In this document: piece by piece, positions 24,150-33,145 of the stretch
Layout: each line of letters begins with the position of its first letter
How positions within the stretch are numbered: the first letter of the stretch is position 1
From: an uncultured Dehalococcoidia bacterium
GTDB lineage: Bacteria > Chloroflexota > Dehalococcoidia > Lucifugimonadales > UBA3495
Assembly: GCA_951812625.1 (NCBI GenBank)
Contig: CATOSP010000001.1
Location: 264,065 to 328,064 of the forward strand
Reading direction: 5' to 3'
DNA length: 64,000 nt
Program-made: the position numbers and the translations under genes
The notes under the pieces: model-generated
What the model saw: only the letters and a program-made list of their open reading frames with translations
Told to the model about the DNA's origin: nothing
Database searches by the model: none

Positions 24150-24569
24150 ATGTACGACAAGCCCATGCTCAGTCTGGACCAGATTCGGCGAGCTATGAAC
24201 GCAATGCTGGACAAGGCCACCCAGGAGCCGGACCGCCCGGTGGCCATCGCCATCGTGGACGACGCCGGGAACCTGCTGAACTACGCCCGGATGGACGGCT
24301 GCCGCACCAACCCCCAGACCTTCGCCATCCGCAAGGCGTACACCTCCGCCATGTCGGGGGCAGACTCCGCCGTGTATGCGGAGCGGCTGAAGTCCCAGGG
24401 GCGCACCGTGGCCGACATGGGCAATCCAAACCTGGTGTCGGCCCAGGGCGCGGTGGTGGTGCTGCATCCCTCCACCGGCGTGGTACTGGGAGCCATCGGC
24501 GTCAGCGGACTGGCAGCCCAGGAAGACGAGGACCTGTCCCGGCTGGGACTGGAGGCTCTCGGGCTTTAG
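24150..24569 (+). CDS. GlcG/HbpS-family protein (DUF336)
   Basis: 139 residues from ATG with GGAGGG upstream. Family pattern: RPVAIAIVDDAGNLLNYARMDG, then IRKAYTSAMSG, and the Gly-rich C-terminus VVLGAIGVSGLAAQEDEDLS. Members bind haem or small molecules or accompany glycolate- and diol-using operons. Followed by repeat A copy 4 and the deacetylase gene. Confidence 0.87.
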   Translation: MYDKPMLSLDQIRRAMNAMLDKATQEPDRPVAIAIVDDAGNLLNYARMDGCRTNPQTFAIRKAYTSAMSGADSAVYAERLKSQGRTVADMGNPNLVSAQGAVVVLHPSTGVVLGAIGVSGLAAQEDEDLSRLGLEALGL

Positions 24570-24634
24570 ACACCGTCCCGCTGACACACCTTCCTACCGT
24601 CGCCGCTCCTGGCAACATGCGCAAGTCTCTGATG

Positions 24635-24673
24635 CCTCCCCCTACGCAATAGGGGGATCAAGGGGGATTCCCC
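24635..24673 (+). repeat. Dispersed palindromic repeat family A, copy 4
   Basis: CCTCCCCCTACGCAATAGGG with GATCAAGGGGGATT tail. It ends right at the GTG start of the deacetylase gene, so it occupies that gene's 5' region and probably its ribosome-binding site. Confidence 0.7.
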
Positions 24674-25543
24674 GTGCCCAATCCGAGGTCTGATTACTCC
24701 AACATATACGAGCGCTCCAGGCTGACGCTGCCCGGCAACGCCCGCATCGCCGTGTGGGTGATCATCAACGTGGAGGAATGGGACATCAACGAGCCAATGG
24801 CCCGCACTATTCTCCCCGTGCCGCAGGGCCGCAGCGTGGTGCCGGACATTCCCAACTACGCCTGGTACGACTATGGGATGCGTGTCGGGTTCTGGCGGCT
24901 GAAGCGGGTCCTGGACCGCCACGGCATCCCGGCCACCATCAGCCTCAACGCTGCGGTGTGCCACACCTACCCGCACCTGGTCGAGGAGTGCGTAAAGTCC
25001 GGCTGGGAGCTGCTGGGGCACGGGTACCAGCAGCGGGTGCTGAACGCCGAGGCAGACCAGCGGGATGTCATCCGGCGGTCGATGGAGACCATCCGGGAGT
25101 TCTCCGGGTCGGCCCCCCGTGGCTGGATGGGGCCGGGTCTGGCGGAGACCCTGGACACGCCGGACATCCTGGCCGAGGAGGGCATCGAGTACGTCTGCGA
25201 CTGGTGCAACGACGACCAGCCCTACCCGATGAAGGTCAAGAGCGGGAGCCTGGTGTCTATCCCCTACACCCTGGAGCTTAACGACATCCCGATATACGCG
25301 GTCCAGCACCACCGCTCACCGGAGATTTTCGAGCGCGCCCGCGACCAGTTCGACACCCTGTATCGGGAGGGGGCCGAGAGCGCCCGGGTCATGGCCATAT
25401 CCACCCACCCCTACATCACTGGCGTCCCCCACCGCATCAAGTACTTCGACATGATCTTCGACTACATCAAGCAGTTCGAGGGCGCAGTATTCATGAAGGG
25501 CAGCGACATCCTGGACTGGTACAACGGGGCGGCCGGAAAGTGA
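24674..25543 (+). CDS. Polysaccharide-deacetylase-family protein (allantoinase PuuE-like)
   Basis: 289 residues from GTG 24674. NodB-like barrel: IAVWVIINVEEWD at strand one, then RHGIPATISLNAAVC, GWELLGHGYQQ (metal-type HxxxQ rather than HxxxH) and GWMGPGLAETLDTPDIL. This pattern is closer to the cofactor-free allantoinase/PuuE branch than to chitin deacetylases. Probably hydrolyses an amide or ureide in the cytoplasm (no signal peptide). Its stop overlaps the next start (GTGA). Confidence 0.83.
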   Translation: MPNPRSDYSNIYERSRLTLPGNARIAVWVIINVEEWDINEPMARTILPVPQGRSVVPDIPNYAWYDYGMRVGFWRLKRVLDRHGIPATISLNAAVCHTYPHLVEECVKSGWELLGHGYQQRVLNAEADQRDVIRRSMETIREFSGSAPRGWMGPGLAETLDTPDILAEEGIEYVCDWCNDDQPYPMKVKSGSLVSIPYTLELNDIPIYAVQHHRSPEIFERARDQFDTLYREGAESARVMAISTHPYITGVPHRIKYFDMIFDYIKQFEGAVFMKGSDILDWYNGAAGK

Positions 25544-25968
25544 AAATGACCTATTACCCCAAGGGAGACCTTTTCTTTCTGGCCAACGGGCTGCCTTCCG
25601 ACTATGAAGAAGAGCTTTACCCAGGGTGCTCCGTGTCCTATGAGTACGAGACGCGGCGTGTTGCGGACGTGGTGGTCGATTCAGCCAGGGAACAGTTGCT
25701 GCCGCCTCTGTTGGGGAGCGATACGACCCAATTCGCCAAAACCGGTGGCAAAGCGCCAAACCCGAAGATAACATATGTTCCCGGGGAAGACGTTCTGTGG
25801 TTGCGTAACGGGTCTCCCACCGATGACGAGATGGAGCTGTTCCCCGGATGCACCGTCTTCTTTGACGGCCAGACGGGGAATGTTTCAGGAATCCGGTTCG
25901 ACTCGGCCAAGGAACTGCTGCTGCCCGTTCTGTTGGGAGAAGGGGCACGGCAATCTGATGAAGAATAA
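25540..25968 (+). CDS. Tandem DUF2283-like protein
   Basis: 142 residues from GTG 25540, overlapping the deacetylase stop. Two copies of one unit: MTYYPKGDLFFLANGLPSDY (residues 3-60) and ITYVPGEDVLWLRNGSPTDD (about 77-135), each ending V-x-FDSA(R/K)E-x-LLP. The pair looks like an internal duplication. Translational coupling with the deacetylase suggests a joint role; none is known. Confidence 0.7.
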   Translation: MKMTYYPKGDLFFLANGLPSDYEEELYPGCSVSYEYETRRVADVVVDSAREQLLPPLLGSDTTQFAKTGGKAPNPKITYVPGEDVLWLRNGSPTDDEMELFPGCTVFFDGQTGNVSGIRFDSAKELLLPVLLGEGARQSDEE

Positions 25969-26015
25969 GAACGGCAGCCCCCGGTCATTCCGAACCGCAA
26001 AACTGGAGCGTACAA

Positions 26016-27047
26016 ATGCCATACGAAACGGGAATCATAACCACAATAGCAGGGACGGGGGAGGCCGGGTACGCGGGAGACAGCGGGCCGGCGTCGGCGG
26101 CACTGATGCGCGAGCCTTTCATGTGCGCCTTTGACTCCCATGGCAACCTGTACGTGGCCGAGGCTACCAATCATTGCGTCCGCCGTGTCGACGCGGCCAC
26201 TGGGCGGATCACCACAGTTGCCGGAAACGGAAACCAGGGCTACTCCGGCGACGGCGGCCCGGCAGTGGAGGCCACAATGGACCAGCCCTACTCCCTGCAG
26301 GTGGACGGCAACAGCGACATCTACATCGTCGACCGGCTCAACTCGGTTATCAGGAAGGTGGATGCGGCCACGGGCATCATCACCACCGTCGCGGGCACCG
26401 GCGAGGCAGGGTACAGCGGAGACGGCGGGCCGGGAACGGAGGCCATGCTCCGGGAACCCAACGATTGCTTCCTCGACGGTCGCGGCGGGCTGCTCATTGC
26501 GGACATCCAGGACCAGCGCATCCGCCGCCTTGACCTGGCCACCGGCATCATCACCACCTTTGCGGGCAATGGTGAGAAGGTGCGCGAGGGCGACGGCAGT
26601 CCCGCGCTACAGGCAAGCATCCTCGGGGCGCGGGCGGTCTGCATGGACAGCCAGGACAACACCTACATCGCCGAGCGGGAGGGCAACGGTGTCCGCAAGG
26701 TCGACGCCAACGGCATCATGTCCACCTTCGCCGGGACGGGCGAGCGCGGCTATGACGGCGACGGCGGCCCGGCCATCACCGCCACCTGGGGCGCGCCCAA
26801 GGCCATCCGCTGCGACAGCCGGGACAACGTGATTGTGGTGGACACTGAGAACCACGCCATCCGCCGCATCGATCCGGCCACGGGCATTGTCACCACCATC
26901 GCGGGCGGACACCTGGGAGGCGAGGGCGACGGCGGCCCCGCCACTGACGCGGGCCTGGACCGTCCCCACGGCTGCGACCTGGACCGGGACGGGAACATCT
27001 ACATCGCCGACAGCAACAACCACCGGGTAAGGGTGGTGGGGGCTTAA
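26016..27047 (+). CDS. NHL-repeat propeller protein
   Basis: 343 residues with six repeats of the form GIITTVAGTGEAGYSGDGGP followed by DxxGNLYVAxxxNHCVRRVD. Each repeat is one propeller blade. No signal peptide or anchor. The repeats are very regular, including the SGDGGPA turn. Binding function expected, ligand unknown. Follows the DUF2283 gene by 47 bases. Confidence 0.9.
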   Translation: MPYETGIITTIAGTGEAGYAGDSGPASAALMREPFMCAFDSHGNLYVAEATNHCVRRVDAATGRITTVAGNGNQGYSGDGGPAVEATMDQPYSLQVDGNSDIYIVDRLNSVIRKVDAATGIITTVAGTGEAGYSGDGGPGTEAMLREPNDCFLDGRGGLLIADIQDQRIRRLDLATGIITTFAGNGEKVREGDGSPALQASILGARAVCMDSQDNTYIAEREGNGVRKVDANGIMSTFAGTGERGYDGDGGPAITATWGAPKAIRCDSRDNVIVVDTENHAIRRIDPATGIVTTIAGGHLGGEGDGGPATDAGLDRPHGCDLDRDGNIYIADSNNHRVRVVGA

Positions 27048-27106
27048 CCCTTCGCTCCGACTCCCAATCGAGTAGAGGACCAGGGGTCAACACTGGGCGG
27101 GATGGC

Positions 27107-28309
27107 TTAGACGGCGGTGTCCCGCAGGCGTTGGCGGGTCTCCTCGGGGACCTGCCGCAGCCGGTCGCGGAAGGCGGTGTTCCCCCGGTCAGCGACGCAG
27201 CGGGCCGCTTCCACCATCAGTTCCACCCCGCCCACGTAGTCCTCCACGTGGATGTACTCAGCCTCGATGCGTCCTTCCGGCGCGGCGTTGTGGTAGTTGC
27301 CTAATGGGAAGGCGATGCCGGTGGTCTGGTACCCGTACACAGCGAAGGCGCTGGCCTCGCAGACCCCGCCGCTCATCAACTGCCGCTGGCACCTGAATCC
27401 CTCGGGCCGAGCCTGTAGGACTTCCCTGGCGCGGATCAGGACTGATTCGGCGTCGGCGTTGAAAGTGTACCCCGCGTCTCCGACGCGGATCACCGGGCCG
27501 CTGCCCTGCTCCGCTCCGGGGAGGGTGCGGCTGGACTCGGTGGACACTACCAGGGTATCCGGCGGCAACGTGCCGGCCTCAGCCATCAGCCTCGCGCCCA
27601 TCAGCCCAATCTCCTCGGCGCGGGTGAACACCCCGTAGACATCGCCCTCGGTGGCATTGTCACCCAGCTCGGCCAGGGCAGATAGGATCGACCCGCACCC
27701 CGCCAGGTCATCGGCGGCTCGCATCCTGATGAAGTCGCCGTCGAGGGTGAAGTCCTGCAGGTCGAACACCACCGGGCAAGGCAGGGGGACCTCCTGCTGA
27801 GAACTCCGCCCCATACCCGGTGCGGGGTCGGCATCGCCGTATAGGATCCGTCCCTCGAGAGGTTCTCCGAGAGAGATGAGCACTTGCCGGTCGGCCTCCT
27901 CTCCGTGGCGTCCGGCGGTCGCGGCGGACAACCGTTGACCACCGGGCAGCACCACCTGCACCGGCACGCCGGGGTCGAAGCTGCTGGCCGGGACGCCGCC
28001 CAGGGCTATCCCCACCAGGTAGTCGCCGTGGCGATCAACGGCCTCAAAGCCGGGGTGGTCCATGTGGGCGACAATAGCCAGAGGGGTTACCCCGGATGAC
28101 CTGCCCTGGATGCGGGCGACAATATTGCCGAAGCCGTCGATAGTGTAGGACAACCCAATGTCGTCAAGCAGTCCGGTGATGGTGGCCGACACTCCCCCTT
28201 CATGGTAGGCAACCGCGGGCTGAGCTCCCAGGCTGGCGAGGATGTTAAGGGCACGGTCTTTGTCAATCGTCACGGCGATGGCTCCCCTGGCGAATGGTTC
28301 CCCGGTCAC
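27107..28309 (-). CDS. M42-family metallopeptidase
   Basis: 400 residues. Co-catalytic metal and acid motifs in order: AHMDHPGF, AADDLAGCG, FTRAEEIGLMGA, VVSTESS and YHNAAPEGR. An insertion between the first two His and the bridging Asp corresponds to the M42 dodecamer (PDZ-like) domain. Cytoplasmic aminopeptidase trimming short peptides. TATAAT lies 33 bases upstream of ATG 28309. Confidence 0.87.
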   Translation of the reverse strand: MTGEPFARGAIAVTIDKDRALNILASLGAQPAVAYHEGGVSATITGLLDDIGLSYTIDGFGNIVARIQGRSSGVTPLAIVAHMDHPGFEAVDRHGDYLVGIALGGVPASSFDPGVPVQVVLPGGQRLSAATAGRHGEEADRQVLISLGEPLEGRILYGDADPAPGMGRSSQQEVPLPCPVVFDLQDFTLDGDFIRMRAADDLAGCGSILSALAELGDNATEGDVYGVFTRAEEIGLMGARLMAEAGTLPPDTLVVSTESSRTLPGAEQGSGPVIRVGDAGYTFNADAESVLIRAREVLQARPEGFRCQRQLMSGGVCEASAFAVYGYQTTGIAFPLGNYHNAAPEGRIEAEYIHVEDYVGGVELMVEAARCVADRGNTAFRDRLRQVPEETRQRLRDTAV

Positions 28310-28341
28310 AGCCGGGGCAGTCCTCTGGATGAAGTGGCGCG

Positions 28342-28350
28342 ATTATAGCA
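28342..28350 (-). promoter_or_regulatory. Extended -10 promoter of the M42 peptidase gene
   Basis: TGCTATAAT on the minus strand, the same nonamer as at pcrA and the aminotransferase, about 33 bases before the start codon. Confidence 0.6.
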
Positions 28351-28409
28351 AGGGCTTGCAGGCCGGGCCAGCAGAACGCGGTGCCTTCGCACTCCTTACG
28401 GGAAAAATT

Positions 28410-28904
28410 TCAGCGCGTAGGATATGGGTCCCGCTCGCTGGCGAACGCCTGGGACTCCCGGATGGACAGGCCCCGGCTGCTCTTGTCTCCCCAGAGGCTC
28501 TTAACGTACTCAAGCACCGCGACTATCTCATCGTGGGTAAGTGTCTCTCCAAACGCGGGCATGGCGGTCTTGAATCCGGGCAAGCCGGAGTCCTCCAGCA
28601 TTCTGCCGCCCCCGCTGACGTAACGGTAGAGGAAACCGTCCGGGTGGTGCCAGGTGTGCCCGTCCCCGTTGAGAGGCGGGGGCGGCAGCGTGCCATCGCT
28701 CTTCGGGATGTGCCAGCCGGGTTGTCCCTGGCCCCCAGCACCGTGGCAAATGGCGCAGTTGGCGGCGAAAATCTCCTGCCCATTAGGTGGTTCAGGACTG
28801 GAGGAGCAGGCCATTAGCACGACAAGGACCGGTACCAATAGGACCCAGAAGCCCCGACGCAGCCCAGCCAGCGCAGCGGTGGAACCGGGAGCACGGGTAT
28901 TCAT
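28410..28904 (-). CDS. Lipoprotein cytochrome c
   Basis: 164 residues from ATG 28904 with GGAGG upstream. Lipoprotein signal peptide: basic start, hydrophobic VLLVPVLVVLM and lipobox LMAC at about residue 33. Single haem c motif CAICH (about 51-55) and an axial-ligand region TAMPAFGETL with Met. A class I c-type cytochrome anchored to the outer face of the membrane, passing electrons to or from a respiratory enzyme. Twenty-three bases ahead lies the glycosyltransferase stop; cotranscription is possible but functionally unexplained. Confidence 0.9.
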   Translation of the reverse strand: MNTRAPGSTAALAGLRRGFWVLLVPVLVVLMACSSSPEPPNGQEIFAANCAICHGAGGQGQPGWHIPKSDGTLPPPPLNGDGHTWHHPDGFLYRYVSGGGRMLEDSGLPGFKTAMPAFGETLTHDEIVAVLEYVKSLWGDKSSRGLSIRESQAFASERDPYPTR

Positions 28905-28927
28905 TGGAAGCCTCCGTACGCGGGAGC

Positions 28928-29686
28928 TCAATTCGACGCCCGGTGCTTGCGGGCGCGGCGGCTGGAGAAGCGGCCCAGCCCCAACCGGTACTGGACTATG
29001 CCTGCAAGGGTGTGGAGGATGTGGCCCACGGCCTGGGACTTGCCCAGCTTGCTCCTGCCGCGCTCCCTGTCGGTGAAGGTGATGGGCACCTCCACCACGC
29101 GGAGGCCAGACGCCAACGCCAGCAGCATGACCTCCGGCACGAATTCATAGCCGTTGCCCCGTGCCCGGTCGAGGACCAACGACGCGCCGCGCCGGGAGAG
29201 GACGCGGAAATTGGTGGTGGACTCCCTGGGCCCGCCCGTTCCCCAATGGAACAGCTGGTTCGCGCACCGGCTCAACGCTCTGCGGCCCAGGCTCCAGTTG
29301 CGAATCTCGCCGCCGGGCATGTAGCGGCTTCCCTGTACCAGGTCGGCCCGCTCCTTGCGCATGGCATCCAGCAGGAGGGGGGCGTCCGCCGGGTCGTGGG
29401 AAAGGTCACCGTCCATGGTCAGGATGTACCTGGCTTCTCCGGTCAGGGCAGCGGCCATACCGTCCCGGAGGGCCGAACCCAGCCCCAGCTTGGCGGGGCG
29501 TTGCACCAGGGTGAGGTTCCCATACTCGTCGGAGAGCTGGTGGGCGATGTGGGCTGTCCCGTCAGGGCTGTTGTCGTCAACGACGACGATCTCCAGGTCC
29601 TCTCCCAACCCTTCCAATGCCTCTACCAGAGAGGGGAGGTTCTCCGCCTCGTTGTAGACTGCCAGTATGATTGCCAGTTCTGCCAT
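28928..29686 (-). CDS. Family 2 glycosyltransferase, polyprenol-phosphate type
   Basis: 252 residues from ATG 29686 (MAELAIILAVYNEAEN); ATG 29704 is an alternative. GT-A motifs: VVVDDNSPDGTA, then TMDGDLSHDP with the DxD-like metal site, GSRYMPGGEIRNW, and the basic amphipathic C-terminus. Closest to dolichol-phosphate mannosyltransferase-like enzymes, which load a sugar onto a polyprenyl phosphate at the membrane for cell-surface glycans. No transmembrane anchor present. Confidence 0.88.
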   Translation of the reverse strand: MAELAIILAVYNEAENLPSLVEALEGLGEDLEIVVVDDNSPDGTAHIAHQLSDEYGNLTLVQRPAKLGLGSALRDGMAAALTGEARYILTMDGDLSHDPADAPLLLDAMRKERADLVQGSRYMPGGEIRNWSLGRRALSRCANQLFHWGTGGPRESTTNFRVLSRRGASLVLDRARGNGYEFVPEVMLLALASGLRVVEVPITFTDRERGRSKLGKSQAVGHILHTLAGIVQYRLGLGRFSSRRARKHRASN

Positions 29687-29897
29687 ACTGAAAACGCGGA
29701 TCATGCCAGCCTTGGTCCGGCCCCGCATCACGTAGAGGATCCGTCCCTCGCTCCGTCCACCGCCGAGGCCGGACAGTGTCCGCGAGTCCATTCCAGTATA
29801 TACCATCCCTGGGAACACGGCCCCATACAACCCTGCTGGCCGGGGAGCCGTGGTTAGGTTCCGTCCCTCGATCGCGGTAGCCCCGCCTCTGGAGCGA

Positions 29898-29906
29898 TGC
29901 TATACT
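29898..29906 (+). promoter_or_regulatory. Extended -10 promoter of the Ldh2-type gene
   Basis: TGCTATACT about 70 bases before the GTG start of the dehydrogenase, matching the TGCTATAAT seen elsewhere at eight of nine positions. Confidence 0.5.
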
Positions 29907-29973
29907 CGATTTCGATAGACTCGGGACACGCTTGAAACCGGCCCGGAGAGACGGAAATCACAGGAGGAACGCC

Positions 29974-31062
29974 GTGCTGCCACAGTTCAGGGTCCCTTTG
30001 GATGAAGCGACTATAGTCCAGGAAAACGACCTGCGGGGCACGGTGGTGCCGATATTCGAGAAGATGGGGGTCTCGCGCGAGGACGCCGAGATGGCTGCCG
30101 ACGTCCTGGTGGTCGCCGACCTGCGGGGCGTGGACACCCACGGCGTGTCCAACATGCTGCGCAGCTACGTCTCCGGGTACCAGGGAGGGCAGATCAACCC
30201 CCGCCCCAACTGGAGAATCGTCCGGGAGACGCCCAGCACCGCCAACATCGACTCCGACCGGGGCCTGGGCGTCATCATTGCGCCAAAGGCTATGGAGGTG
30301 GCCATCCAGAAGGCCCGGCAGGTCGGCATCGGCATGGTGACCATCGGCAACGGGCGTCATCTTGGCATGGCATCCTACCACGCCATGATGGCCTTGGAAC
30401 ACGACATGATCGGTACGTGCATGACGTCCTGCCCACCATCCGTGCTGCCGACATTCGGTGCGGAGCCGGTTCTGGGTACCAACCCGATCGCAGTCGCGGT
30501 TCCGGCACGGAACGAGCCGCCCTTCGTTTTCGACGCGGCCACCAGCACGGTTGCGGCCAACAAGATGGGCATAGCCCGCCGCCTCGGAGTAATGATGGAG
30601 GCCGGCTGGATGGCCGACAGCGAGGGGAACCCGGTGATGGAAGAGGTGGACCCGGCCATGCGGGAGGCCGAGGGTTACCAGCTTCTGCCCCTGGGCAGCA
30701 CCCGGGAACTGGGTTCGCACAAGGGTTACGGCCTCTCCTGCGTGGTGGACATCCTGGCCGGGGTGCTGACCGGTGTCGGCTACGGCGCGGTGCCGGGCCG
30801 CCCCAACTTCGGACACTACGTCGCCGCCTACAGCATCGACGCTTTCACCGACGTTGACAGCTTCAAGGACATGATGGACGAGTGGCTGTTGATGATGAAA
30901 AACGCCAAGCCCGCGCCTGGCCATGACCGGGTGCTGGTGGCGGGCCAGCCCGAGGCGGAGGTGGAGGCGGTCCGCCGGGCCGATGGAATCCCCTTCCACT
31001 CCGAGGTGGTGGACTGGATGCGGGACACCTGCGGAGAACTGGGCGTAGAGTGCCTGGTCTAG
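29974..31062 (+). CDS. Ldh2/malate-lactate dehydrogenase-family oxidoreductase
   Basis: 362 residues from GTG 29974, with AGGAGG eight bases upstream; a longer frame upstream is not conserved. NAD(P)-dependent Ldh_2 family: LRGVDTHGVSNM with the catalytic His, IGNGRHLGMASYHA, LGTNPIAVAVP, ATSTVAANKM and SHKGYGLSCVVDILAG. Oxidises a 2-hydroxy acid (malate, lactate, sulfolactate, ureidoglycolate). Expressed alone from an extended -10. Confidence 0.9.
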   Translation: MLPQFRVPLDEATIVQENDLRGTVVPIFEKMGVSREDAEMAADVLVVADLRGVDTHGVSNMLRSYVSGYQGGQINPRPNWRIVRETPSTANIDSDRGLGVIIAPKAMEVAIQKARQVGIGMVTIGNGRHLGMASYHAMMALEHDMIGTCMTSCPPSVLPTFGAEPVLGTNPIAVAVPARNEPPFVFDAATSTVAANKMGIARRLGVMMEAGWMADSEGNPVMEEVDPAMREAEGYQLLPLGSTRELGSHKGYGLSCVVDILAGVLTGVGYGAVPGRPNFGHYVAAYSIDAFTDVDSFKDMMDEWLLMMKNAKPAPGHDRVLVAGQPEAEVEAVRRADGIPFHSEVVDWMRDTCGELGVECLV

Positions 31063-31100
31063 GCACAGACTGACGCTAACCGGATCAGGGAAGCAGGTCA

Positions 31101-31499
31101 TTGCTGACTAATGCTGGCGAAAAGGAACGCTGGCTTGAAGAGGCTAGAGGGGATTTCACGTGTGCTGAGGTCTTGCTGGAAGCTGCCATATTCAATGCCA
31201 GCGCTTTCCATGGCCAACAGTGCGCGGAGAAAGCTCTTAAATCGGTCCTCCATGGAATGAACCTGAACCCATGGGGGCATTCCATACTCGGCCTGCTACA
31301 AGATGTGGTGGACAGGGCGCCGATCGACAATGAGGACACTCTCAAGTCGAACGCTCGCATTCTTGACCGGCACTATTTGGCATCCAGGTATCCAAACGTG
31401 TGGGCTACTGGCACAGCCGCATCCCATTACGATGCGCCAATGGCGCTAGAGGCTATCCAATGCGCGAACAGAATCCTGGAAGTTTGCGAGAGGTTGTAA
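31101..31499 (+). CDS. HEPN-domain protein (toxin-type)
   Basis: 132 residues from TTG 31101 (no in-frame ATG fits) with AGG upstream. Four-helix HEPN fold: ERWLEEARGDFTCAEVLLEA, FHGQQCAEKALKSVL, PWGHSILGLLQ and RILDRHYLASRYP. The R-x4-6-H-type motif is near the last segment. Paired with an overlapping MNT nucleotidyltransferase gene, the usual HEPN/MNT toxin-antitoxin arrangement, in which HEPN is an RNase and MNT adenylylates it. Confidence 0.87.
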   Translation: MLTNAGEKERWLEEARGDFTCAEVLLEAAIFNASAFHGQQCAEKALKSVLHGMNLNPWGHSILGLLQDVVDRAPIDNEDTLKSNARILDRHYLASRYPNVWATGTAASHYDAPMALEAIQCANRILEVCERL

Positions 31500-31957
31500 C
31501 CGGCCTGGGCTTACCCGAGGAGCGGTTTCAGGCCCCGCTGCTTGAGTACGGCGAGGAACTGGTCCGGGAGTTGGACGCGGTTTGCATTGTACTGTTCGGG
31601 TCGGTGGCCAAAGGGACCTATACATATTGGAGCGACATTGACCTGGTCGTCGTGGCAGAGGGTCTTCCCGAAGGGTATTTCGAGCGGTTCGATCTGTTAA
31701 TCGGCCTGAACAAACCTTGCCGGGCCTTTGACGCCTTCAGCTACACCCCTGCGGAGTTCGAGCAGATGCTGGTCCGGGGCCATGTTACAGCGCTGGACTC
31801 GATGGCCGACGGGGTCTGCCTGCACGGGCACGAGTATTTCGCAAAGATGCAGGAAGTGTACCAGGACATGGTGCGTCGCGGGCTGCGCCGGGGCACCGCT
31901 GCCTGGACCATGCCTGCCCCGGCGGTAAACACCCCCGGAGATAGCAATGGCCCCTAG
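31460..31957 (+). CDS. MNT-type nucleotidyltransferase (antitoxin)
   Basis: 165 residues from ATG 31460, overlapping the HEPN gene by 40 bases; AGAGG precedes it. Pol-beta fold motif GSVAKGTYTYWSDIDLVVV (about residues 48-66), GS plus DxD, is complete. C-terminal segment AFDAFSYTPAEFEQML. Family knowledge: MNT proteins neutralise HEPN toxins by AMPylation. A terminator hairpin overlaps the stop codon. Confidence 0.88.
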   Translation: MREQNPGSLREVVTGLGLPEERFQAPLLEYGEELVRELDAVCIVLFGSVAKGTYTYWSDIDLVVVAEGLPEGYFERFDLLIGLNKPCRAFDAFSYTPAEFEQMLVRGHVTALDSMADGVCLHGHEYFAKMQEVYQDMVRRGLRRGTAAWTMPAPAVNTPGDSNGP

Positions 31958-31980
31958 CCTCGCAAGGTAGGGGCCGTTTC
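31950..31980 (+). terminator. Intrinsic terminator of the HEPN/MNT operon
   Basis: GGCCCCTA (31950) pairs perfectly with TAGGGGCC (to 31976) over an 11-base loop and is followed by GTTT. The 8-bp GC-rich stem overlaps the MNT stop codon; the U-tract is short. Confidence 0.6.
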
Positions 31981-32014
31981 AGGCGCTCTCCAGACCCGGA
32001 GAAACTTGACCCGG

Positions 32015-33145
32015 TTAGTCCTTCAGGGCCGGGATAACCTCTTTGCCGAAAAGTTCTATGGAGCGCATGGTGTCTTCGTGGGAGAGCTGACCGCCCTGGG
32101 CTTCCAGGAGCAACGTGCCCACTCCAAGTTCATCCCTGATGTGGCGCAACTGCCTGGTCACCGAGTCCGGGTTGCCCACCACCAGGTGGTAACGCTCCTG
32201 GAGTTCTTGGTAGGAAAGCTCGTTCAGAGGTGTCGGGCGGCGGGCCGCAGTGGCAGCGGCTCCGGCGCGGGACGCGTACCCCGGCGGCGACCAGTACTCG
32301 CGGGGGCCACGCAGAGGATAATTCATCCGCCACAGGAACGCCTTGCCTGCCTCCTGCGCCTTCTCCTCAGTCTCGTTGACGTGGCTGCACACCATGTAGG
32401 CGAACTTTTCCGGCCCCGGCTCCCAGCCGTCTTCCGCCGCGTATTCCCTGTACCGCTGGAACAGGTTCTTTGCCACATCCAGGGGAGTCAGGAAGGCTGC
32501 GTAGGTGTAGTGATTGCGGGCAGCCCACTCCACCGTCTCCGGGCTTCCGGTGCCGGGTACCCACACCGGCGGGTGCGGCTGCTGGACCGGTAGCATCCAC
32601 GGATTGACCGCCCGGTACTGGTAGTGCTTGCCCTCCCAGCGGAAGGGACCGGGAGTGGTCCACGCCTTGATGATCAGGTCGTGGCACTCCTCGAACCGTT
32701 CCCGGTTGTGGATGGGGTTCGTATTGTTGGCCCAGCTCTCGATGCCGATGCCCCGGACGAAGCCGGATAGAATCCGCCCCCCTGAGATCACGTCCAGCAT
32801 GGCAATCTCTTCGGCCAAACGGACGGGGTTGTCTGACGTGGGCAGCATGTTGCCCAGCATCAGGATTTTGGCCCTTGAGGTAATGCGGGCCAGGATGCCG
32901 CCGGAGATGTTCACCTCCACGTCCATGCATGACGGGGTGTTGTGGTGTTCGTTGATCATCAACCCGTCGAAGCCCATCTCCTCGGCGTGCTGGTACTCGT
33001 CGAGGTATCTCTTGAAAAGGTCGTGGGCCTTGCCGGGGTCGAAGTAGGTATTGGGGAATGTGAGCCGCATGGACGGATATTTCTCCGCCTCCGACTCGGG
33101 GAACTCGGCAAAGGGCATCTCGGTGAAATAGAAGACGTCCGTCAT
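32015..33145 (-). CDS. LLM-class flavin-dependent oxidoreductase
   Basis: 376 residues. Luciferase-like barrel with GFDGLMINEHHNTPSCMD, LGNMLPTSDNPVRLAEE, TTPGPFRWEGKHYQY and PPVWVPGTGSPETVEW. The start ATG overlaps the stop of the hydrolase gene by four bases (ATGA), so the pair is translationally coupled. Very similar in plan to the gene at 34074-35285. Probable FMN-dependent monooxygenase of a small organic substrate. Confidence 0.9.
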   Translation of the reverse strand: MTDVFYFTEMPFAEFPESEAEKYPSMRLTFPNTYFDPGKAHDLFKRYLDEYQHAEEMGFDGLMINEHHNTPSCMDVEVNISGGILARITSRAKILMLGNMLPTSDNPVRLAEEIAMLDVISGGRILSGFVRGIGIESWANNTNPIHNRERFEECHDLIIKAWTTPGPFRWEGKHYQYRAVNPWMLPVQQPHPPVWVPGTGSPETVEWAARNHYTYAAFLTPLDVAKNLFQRYREYAAEDGWEPGPEKFAYMVCSHVNETEEKAQEAGKAFLWRMNYPLRGPREYWSPPGYASRAGAAATAARRPTPLNELSYQELQERYHLVVGNPDSVTRQLRHIRDELGVGTLLLEAQGGQLSHEDTMRSIELFGKEVIPALKD

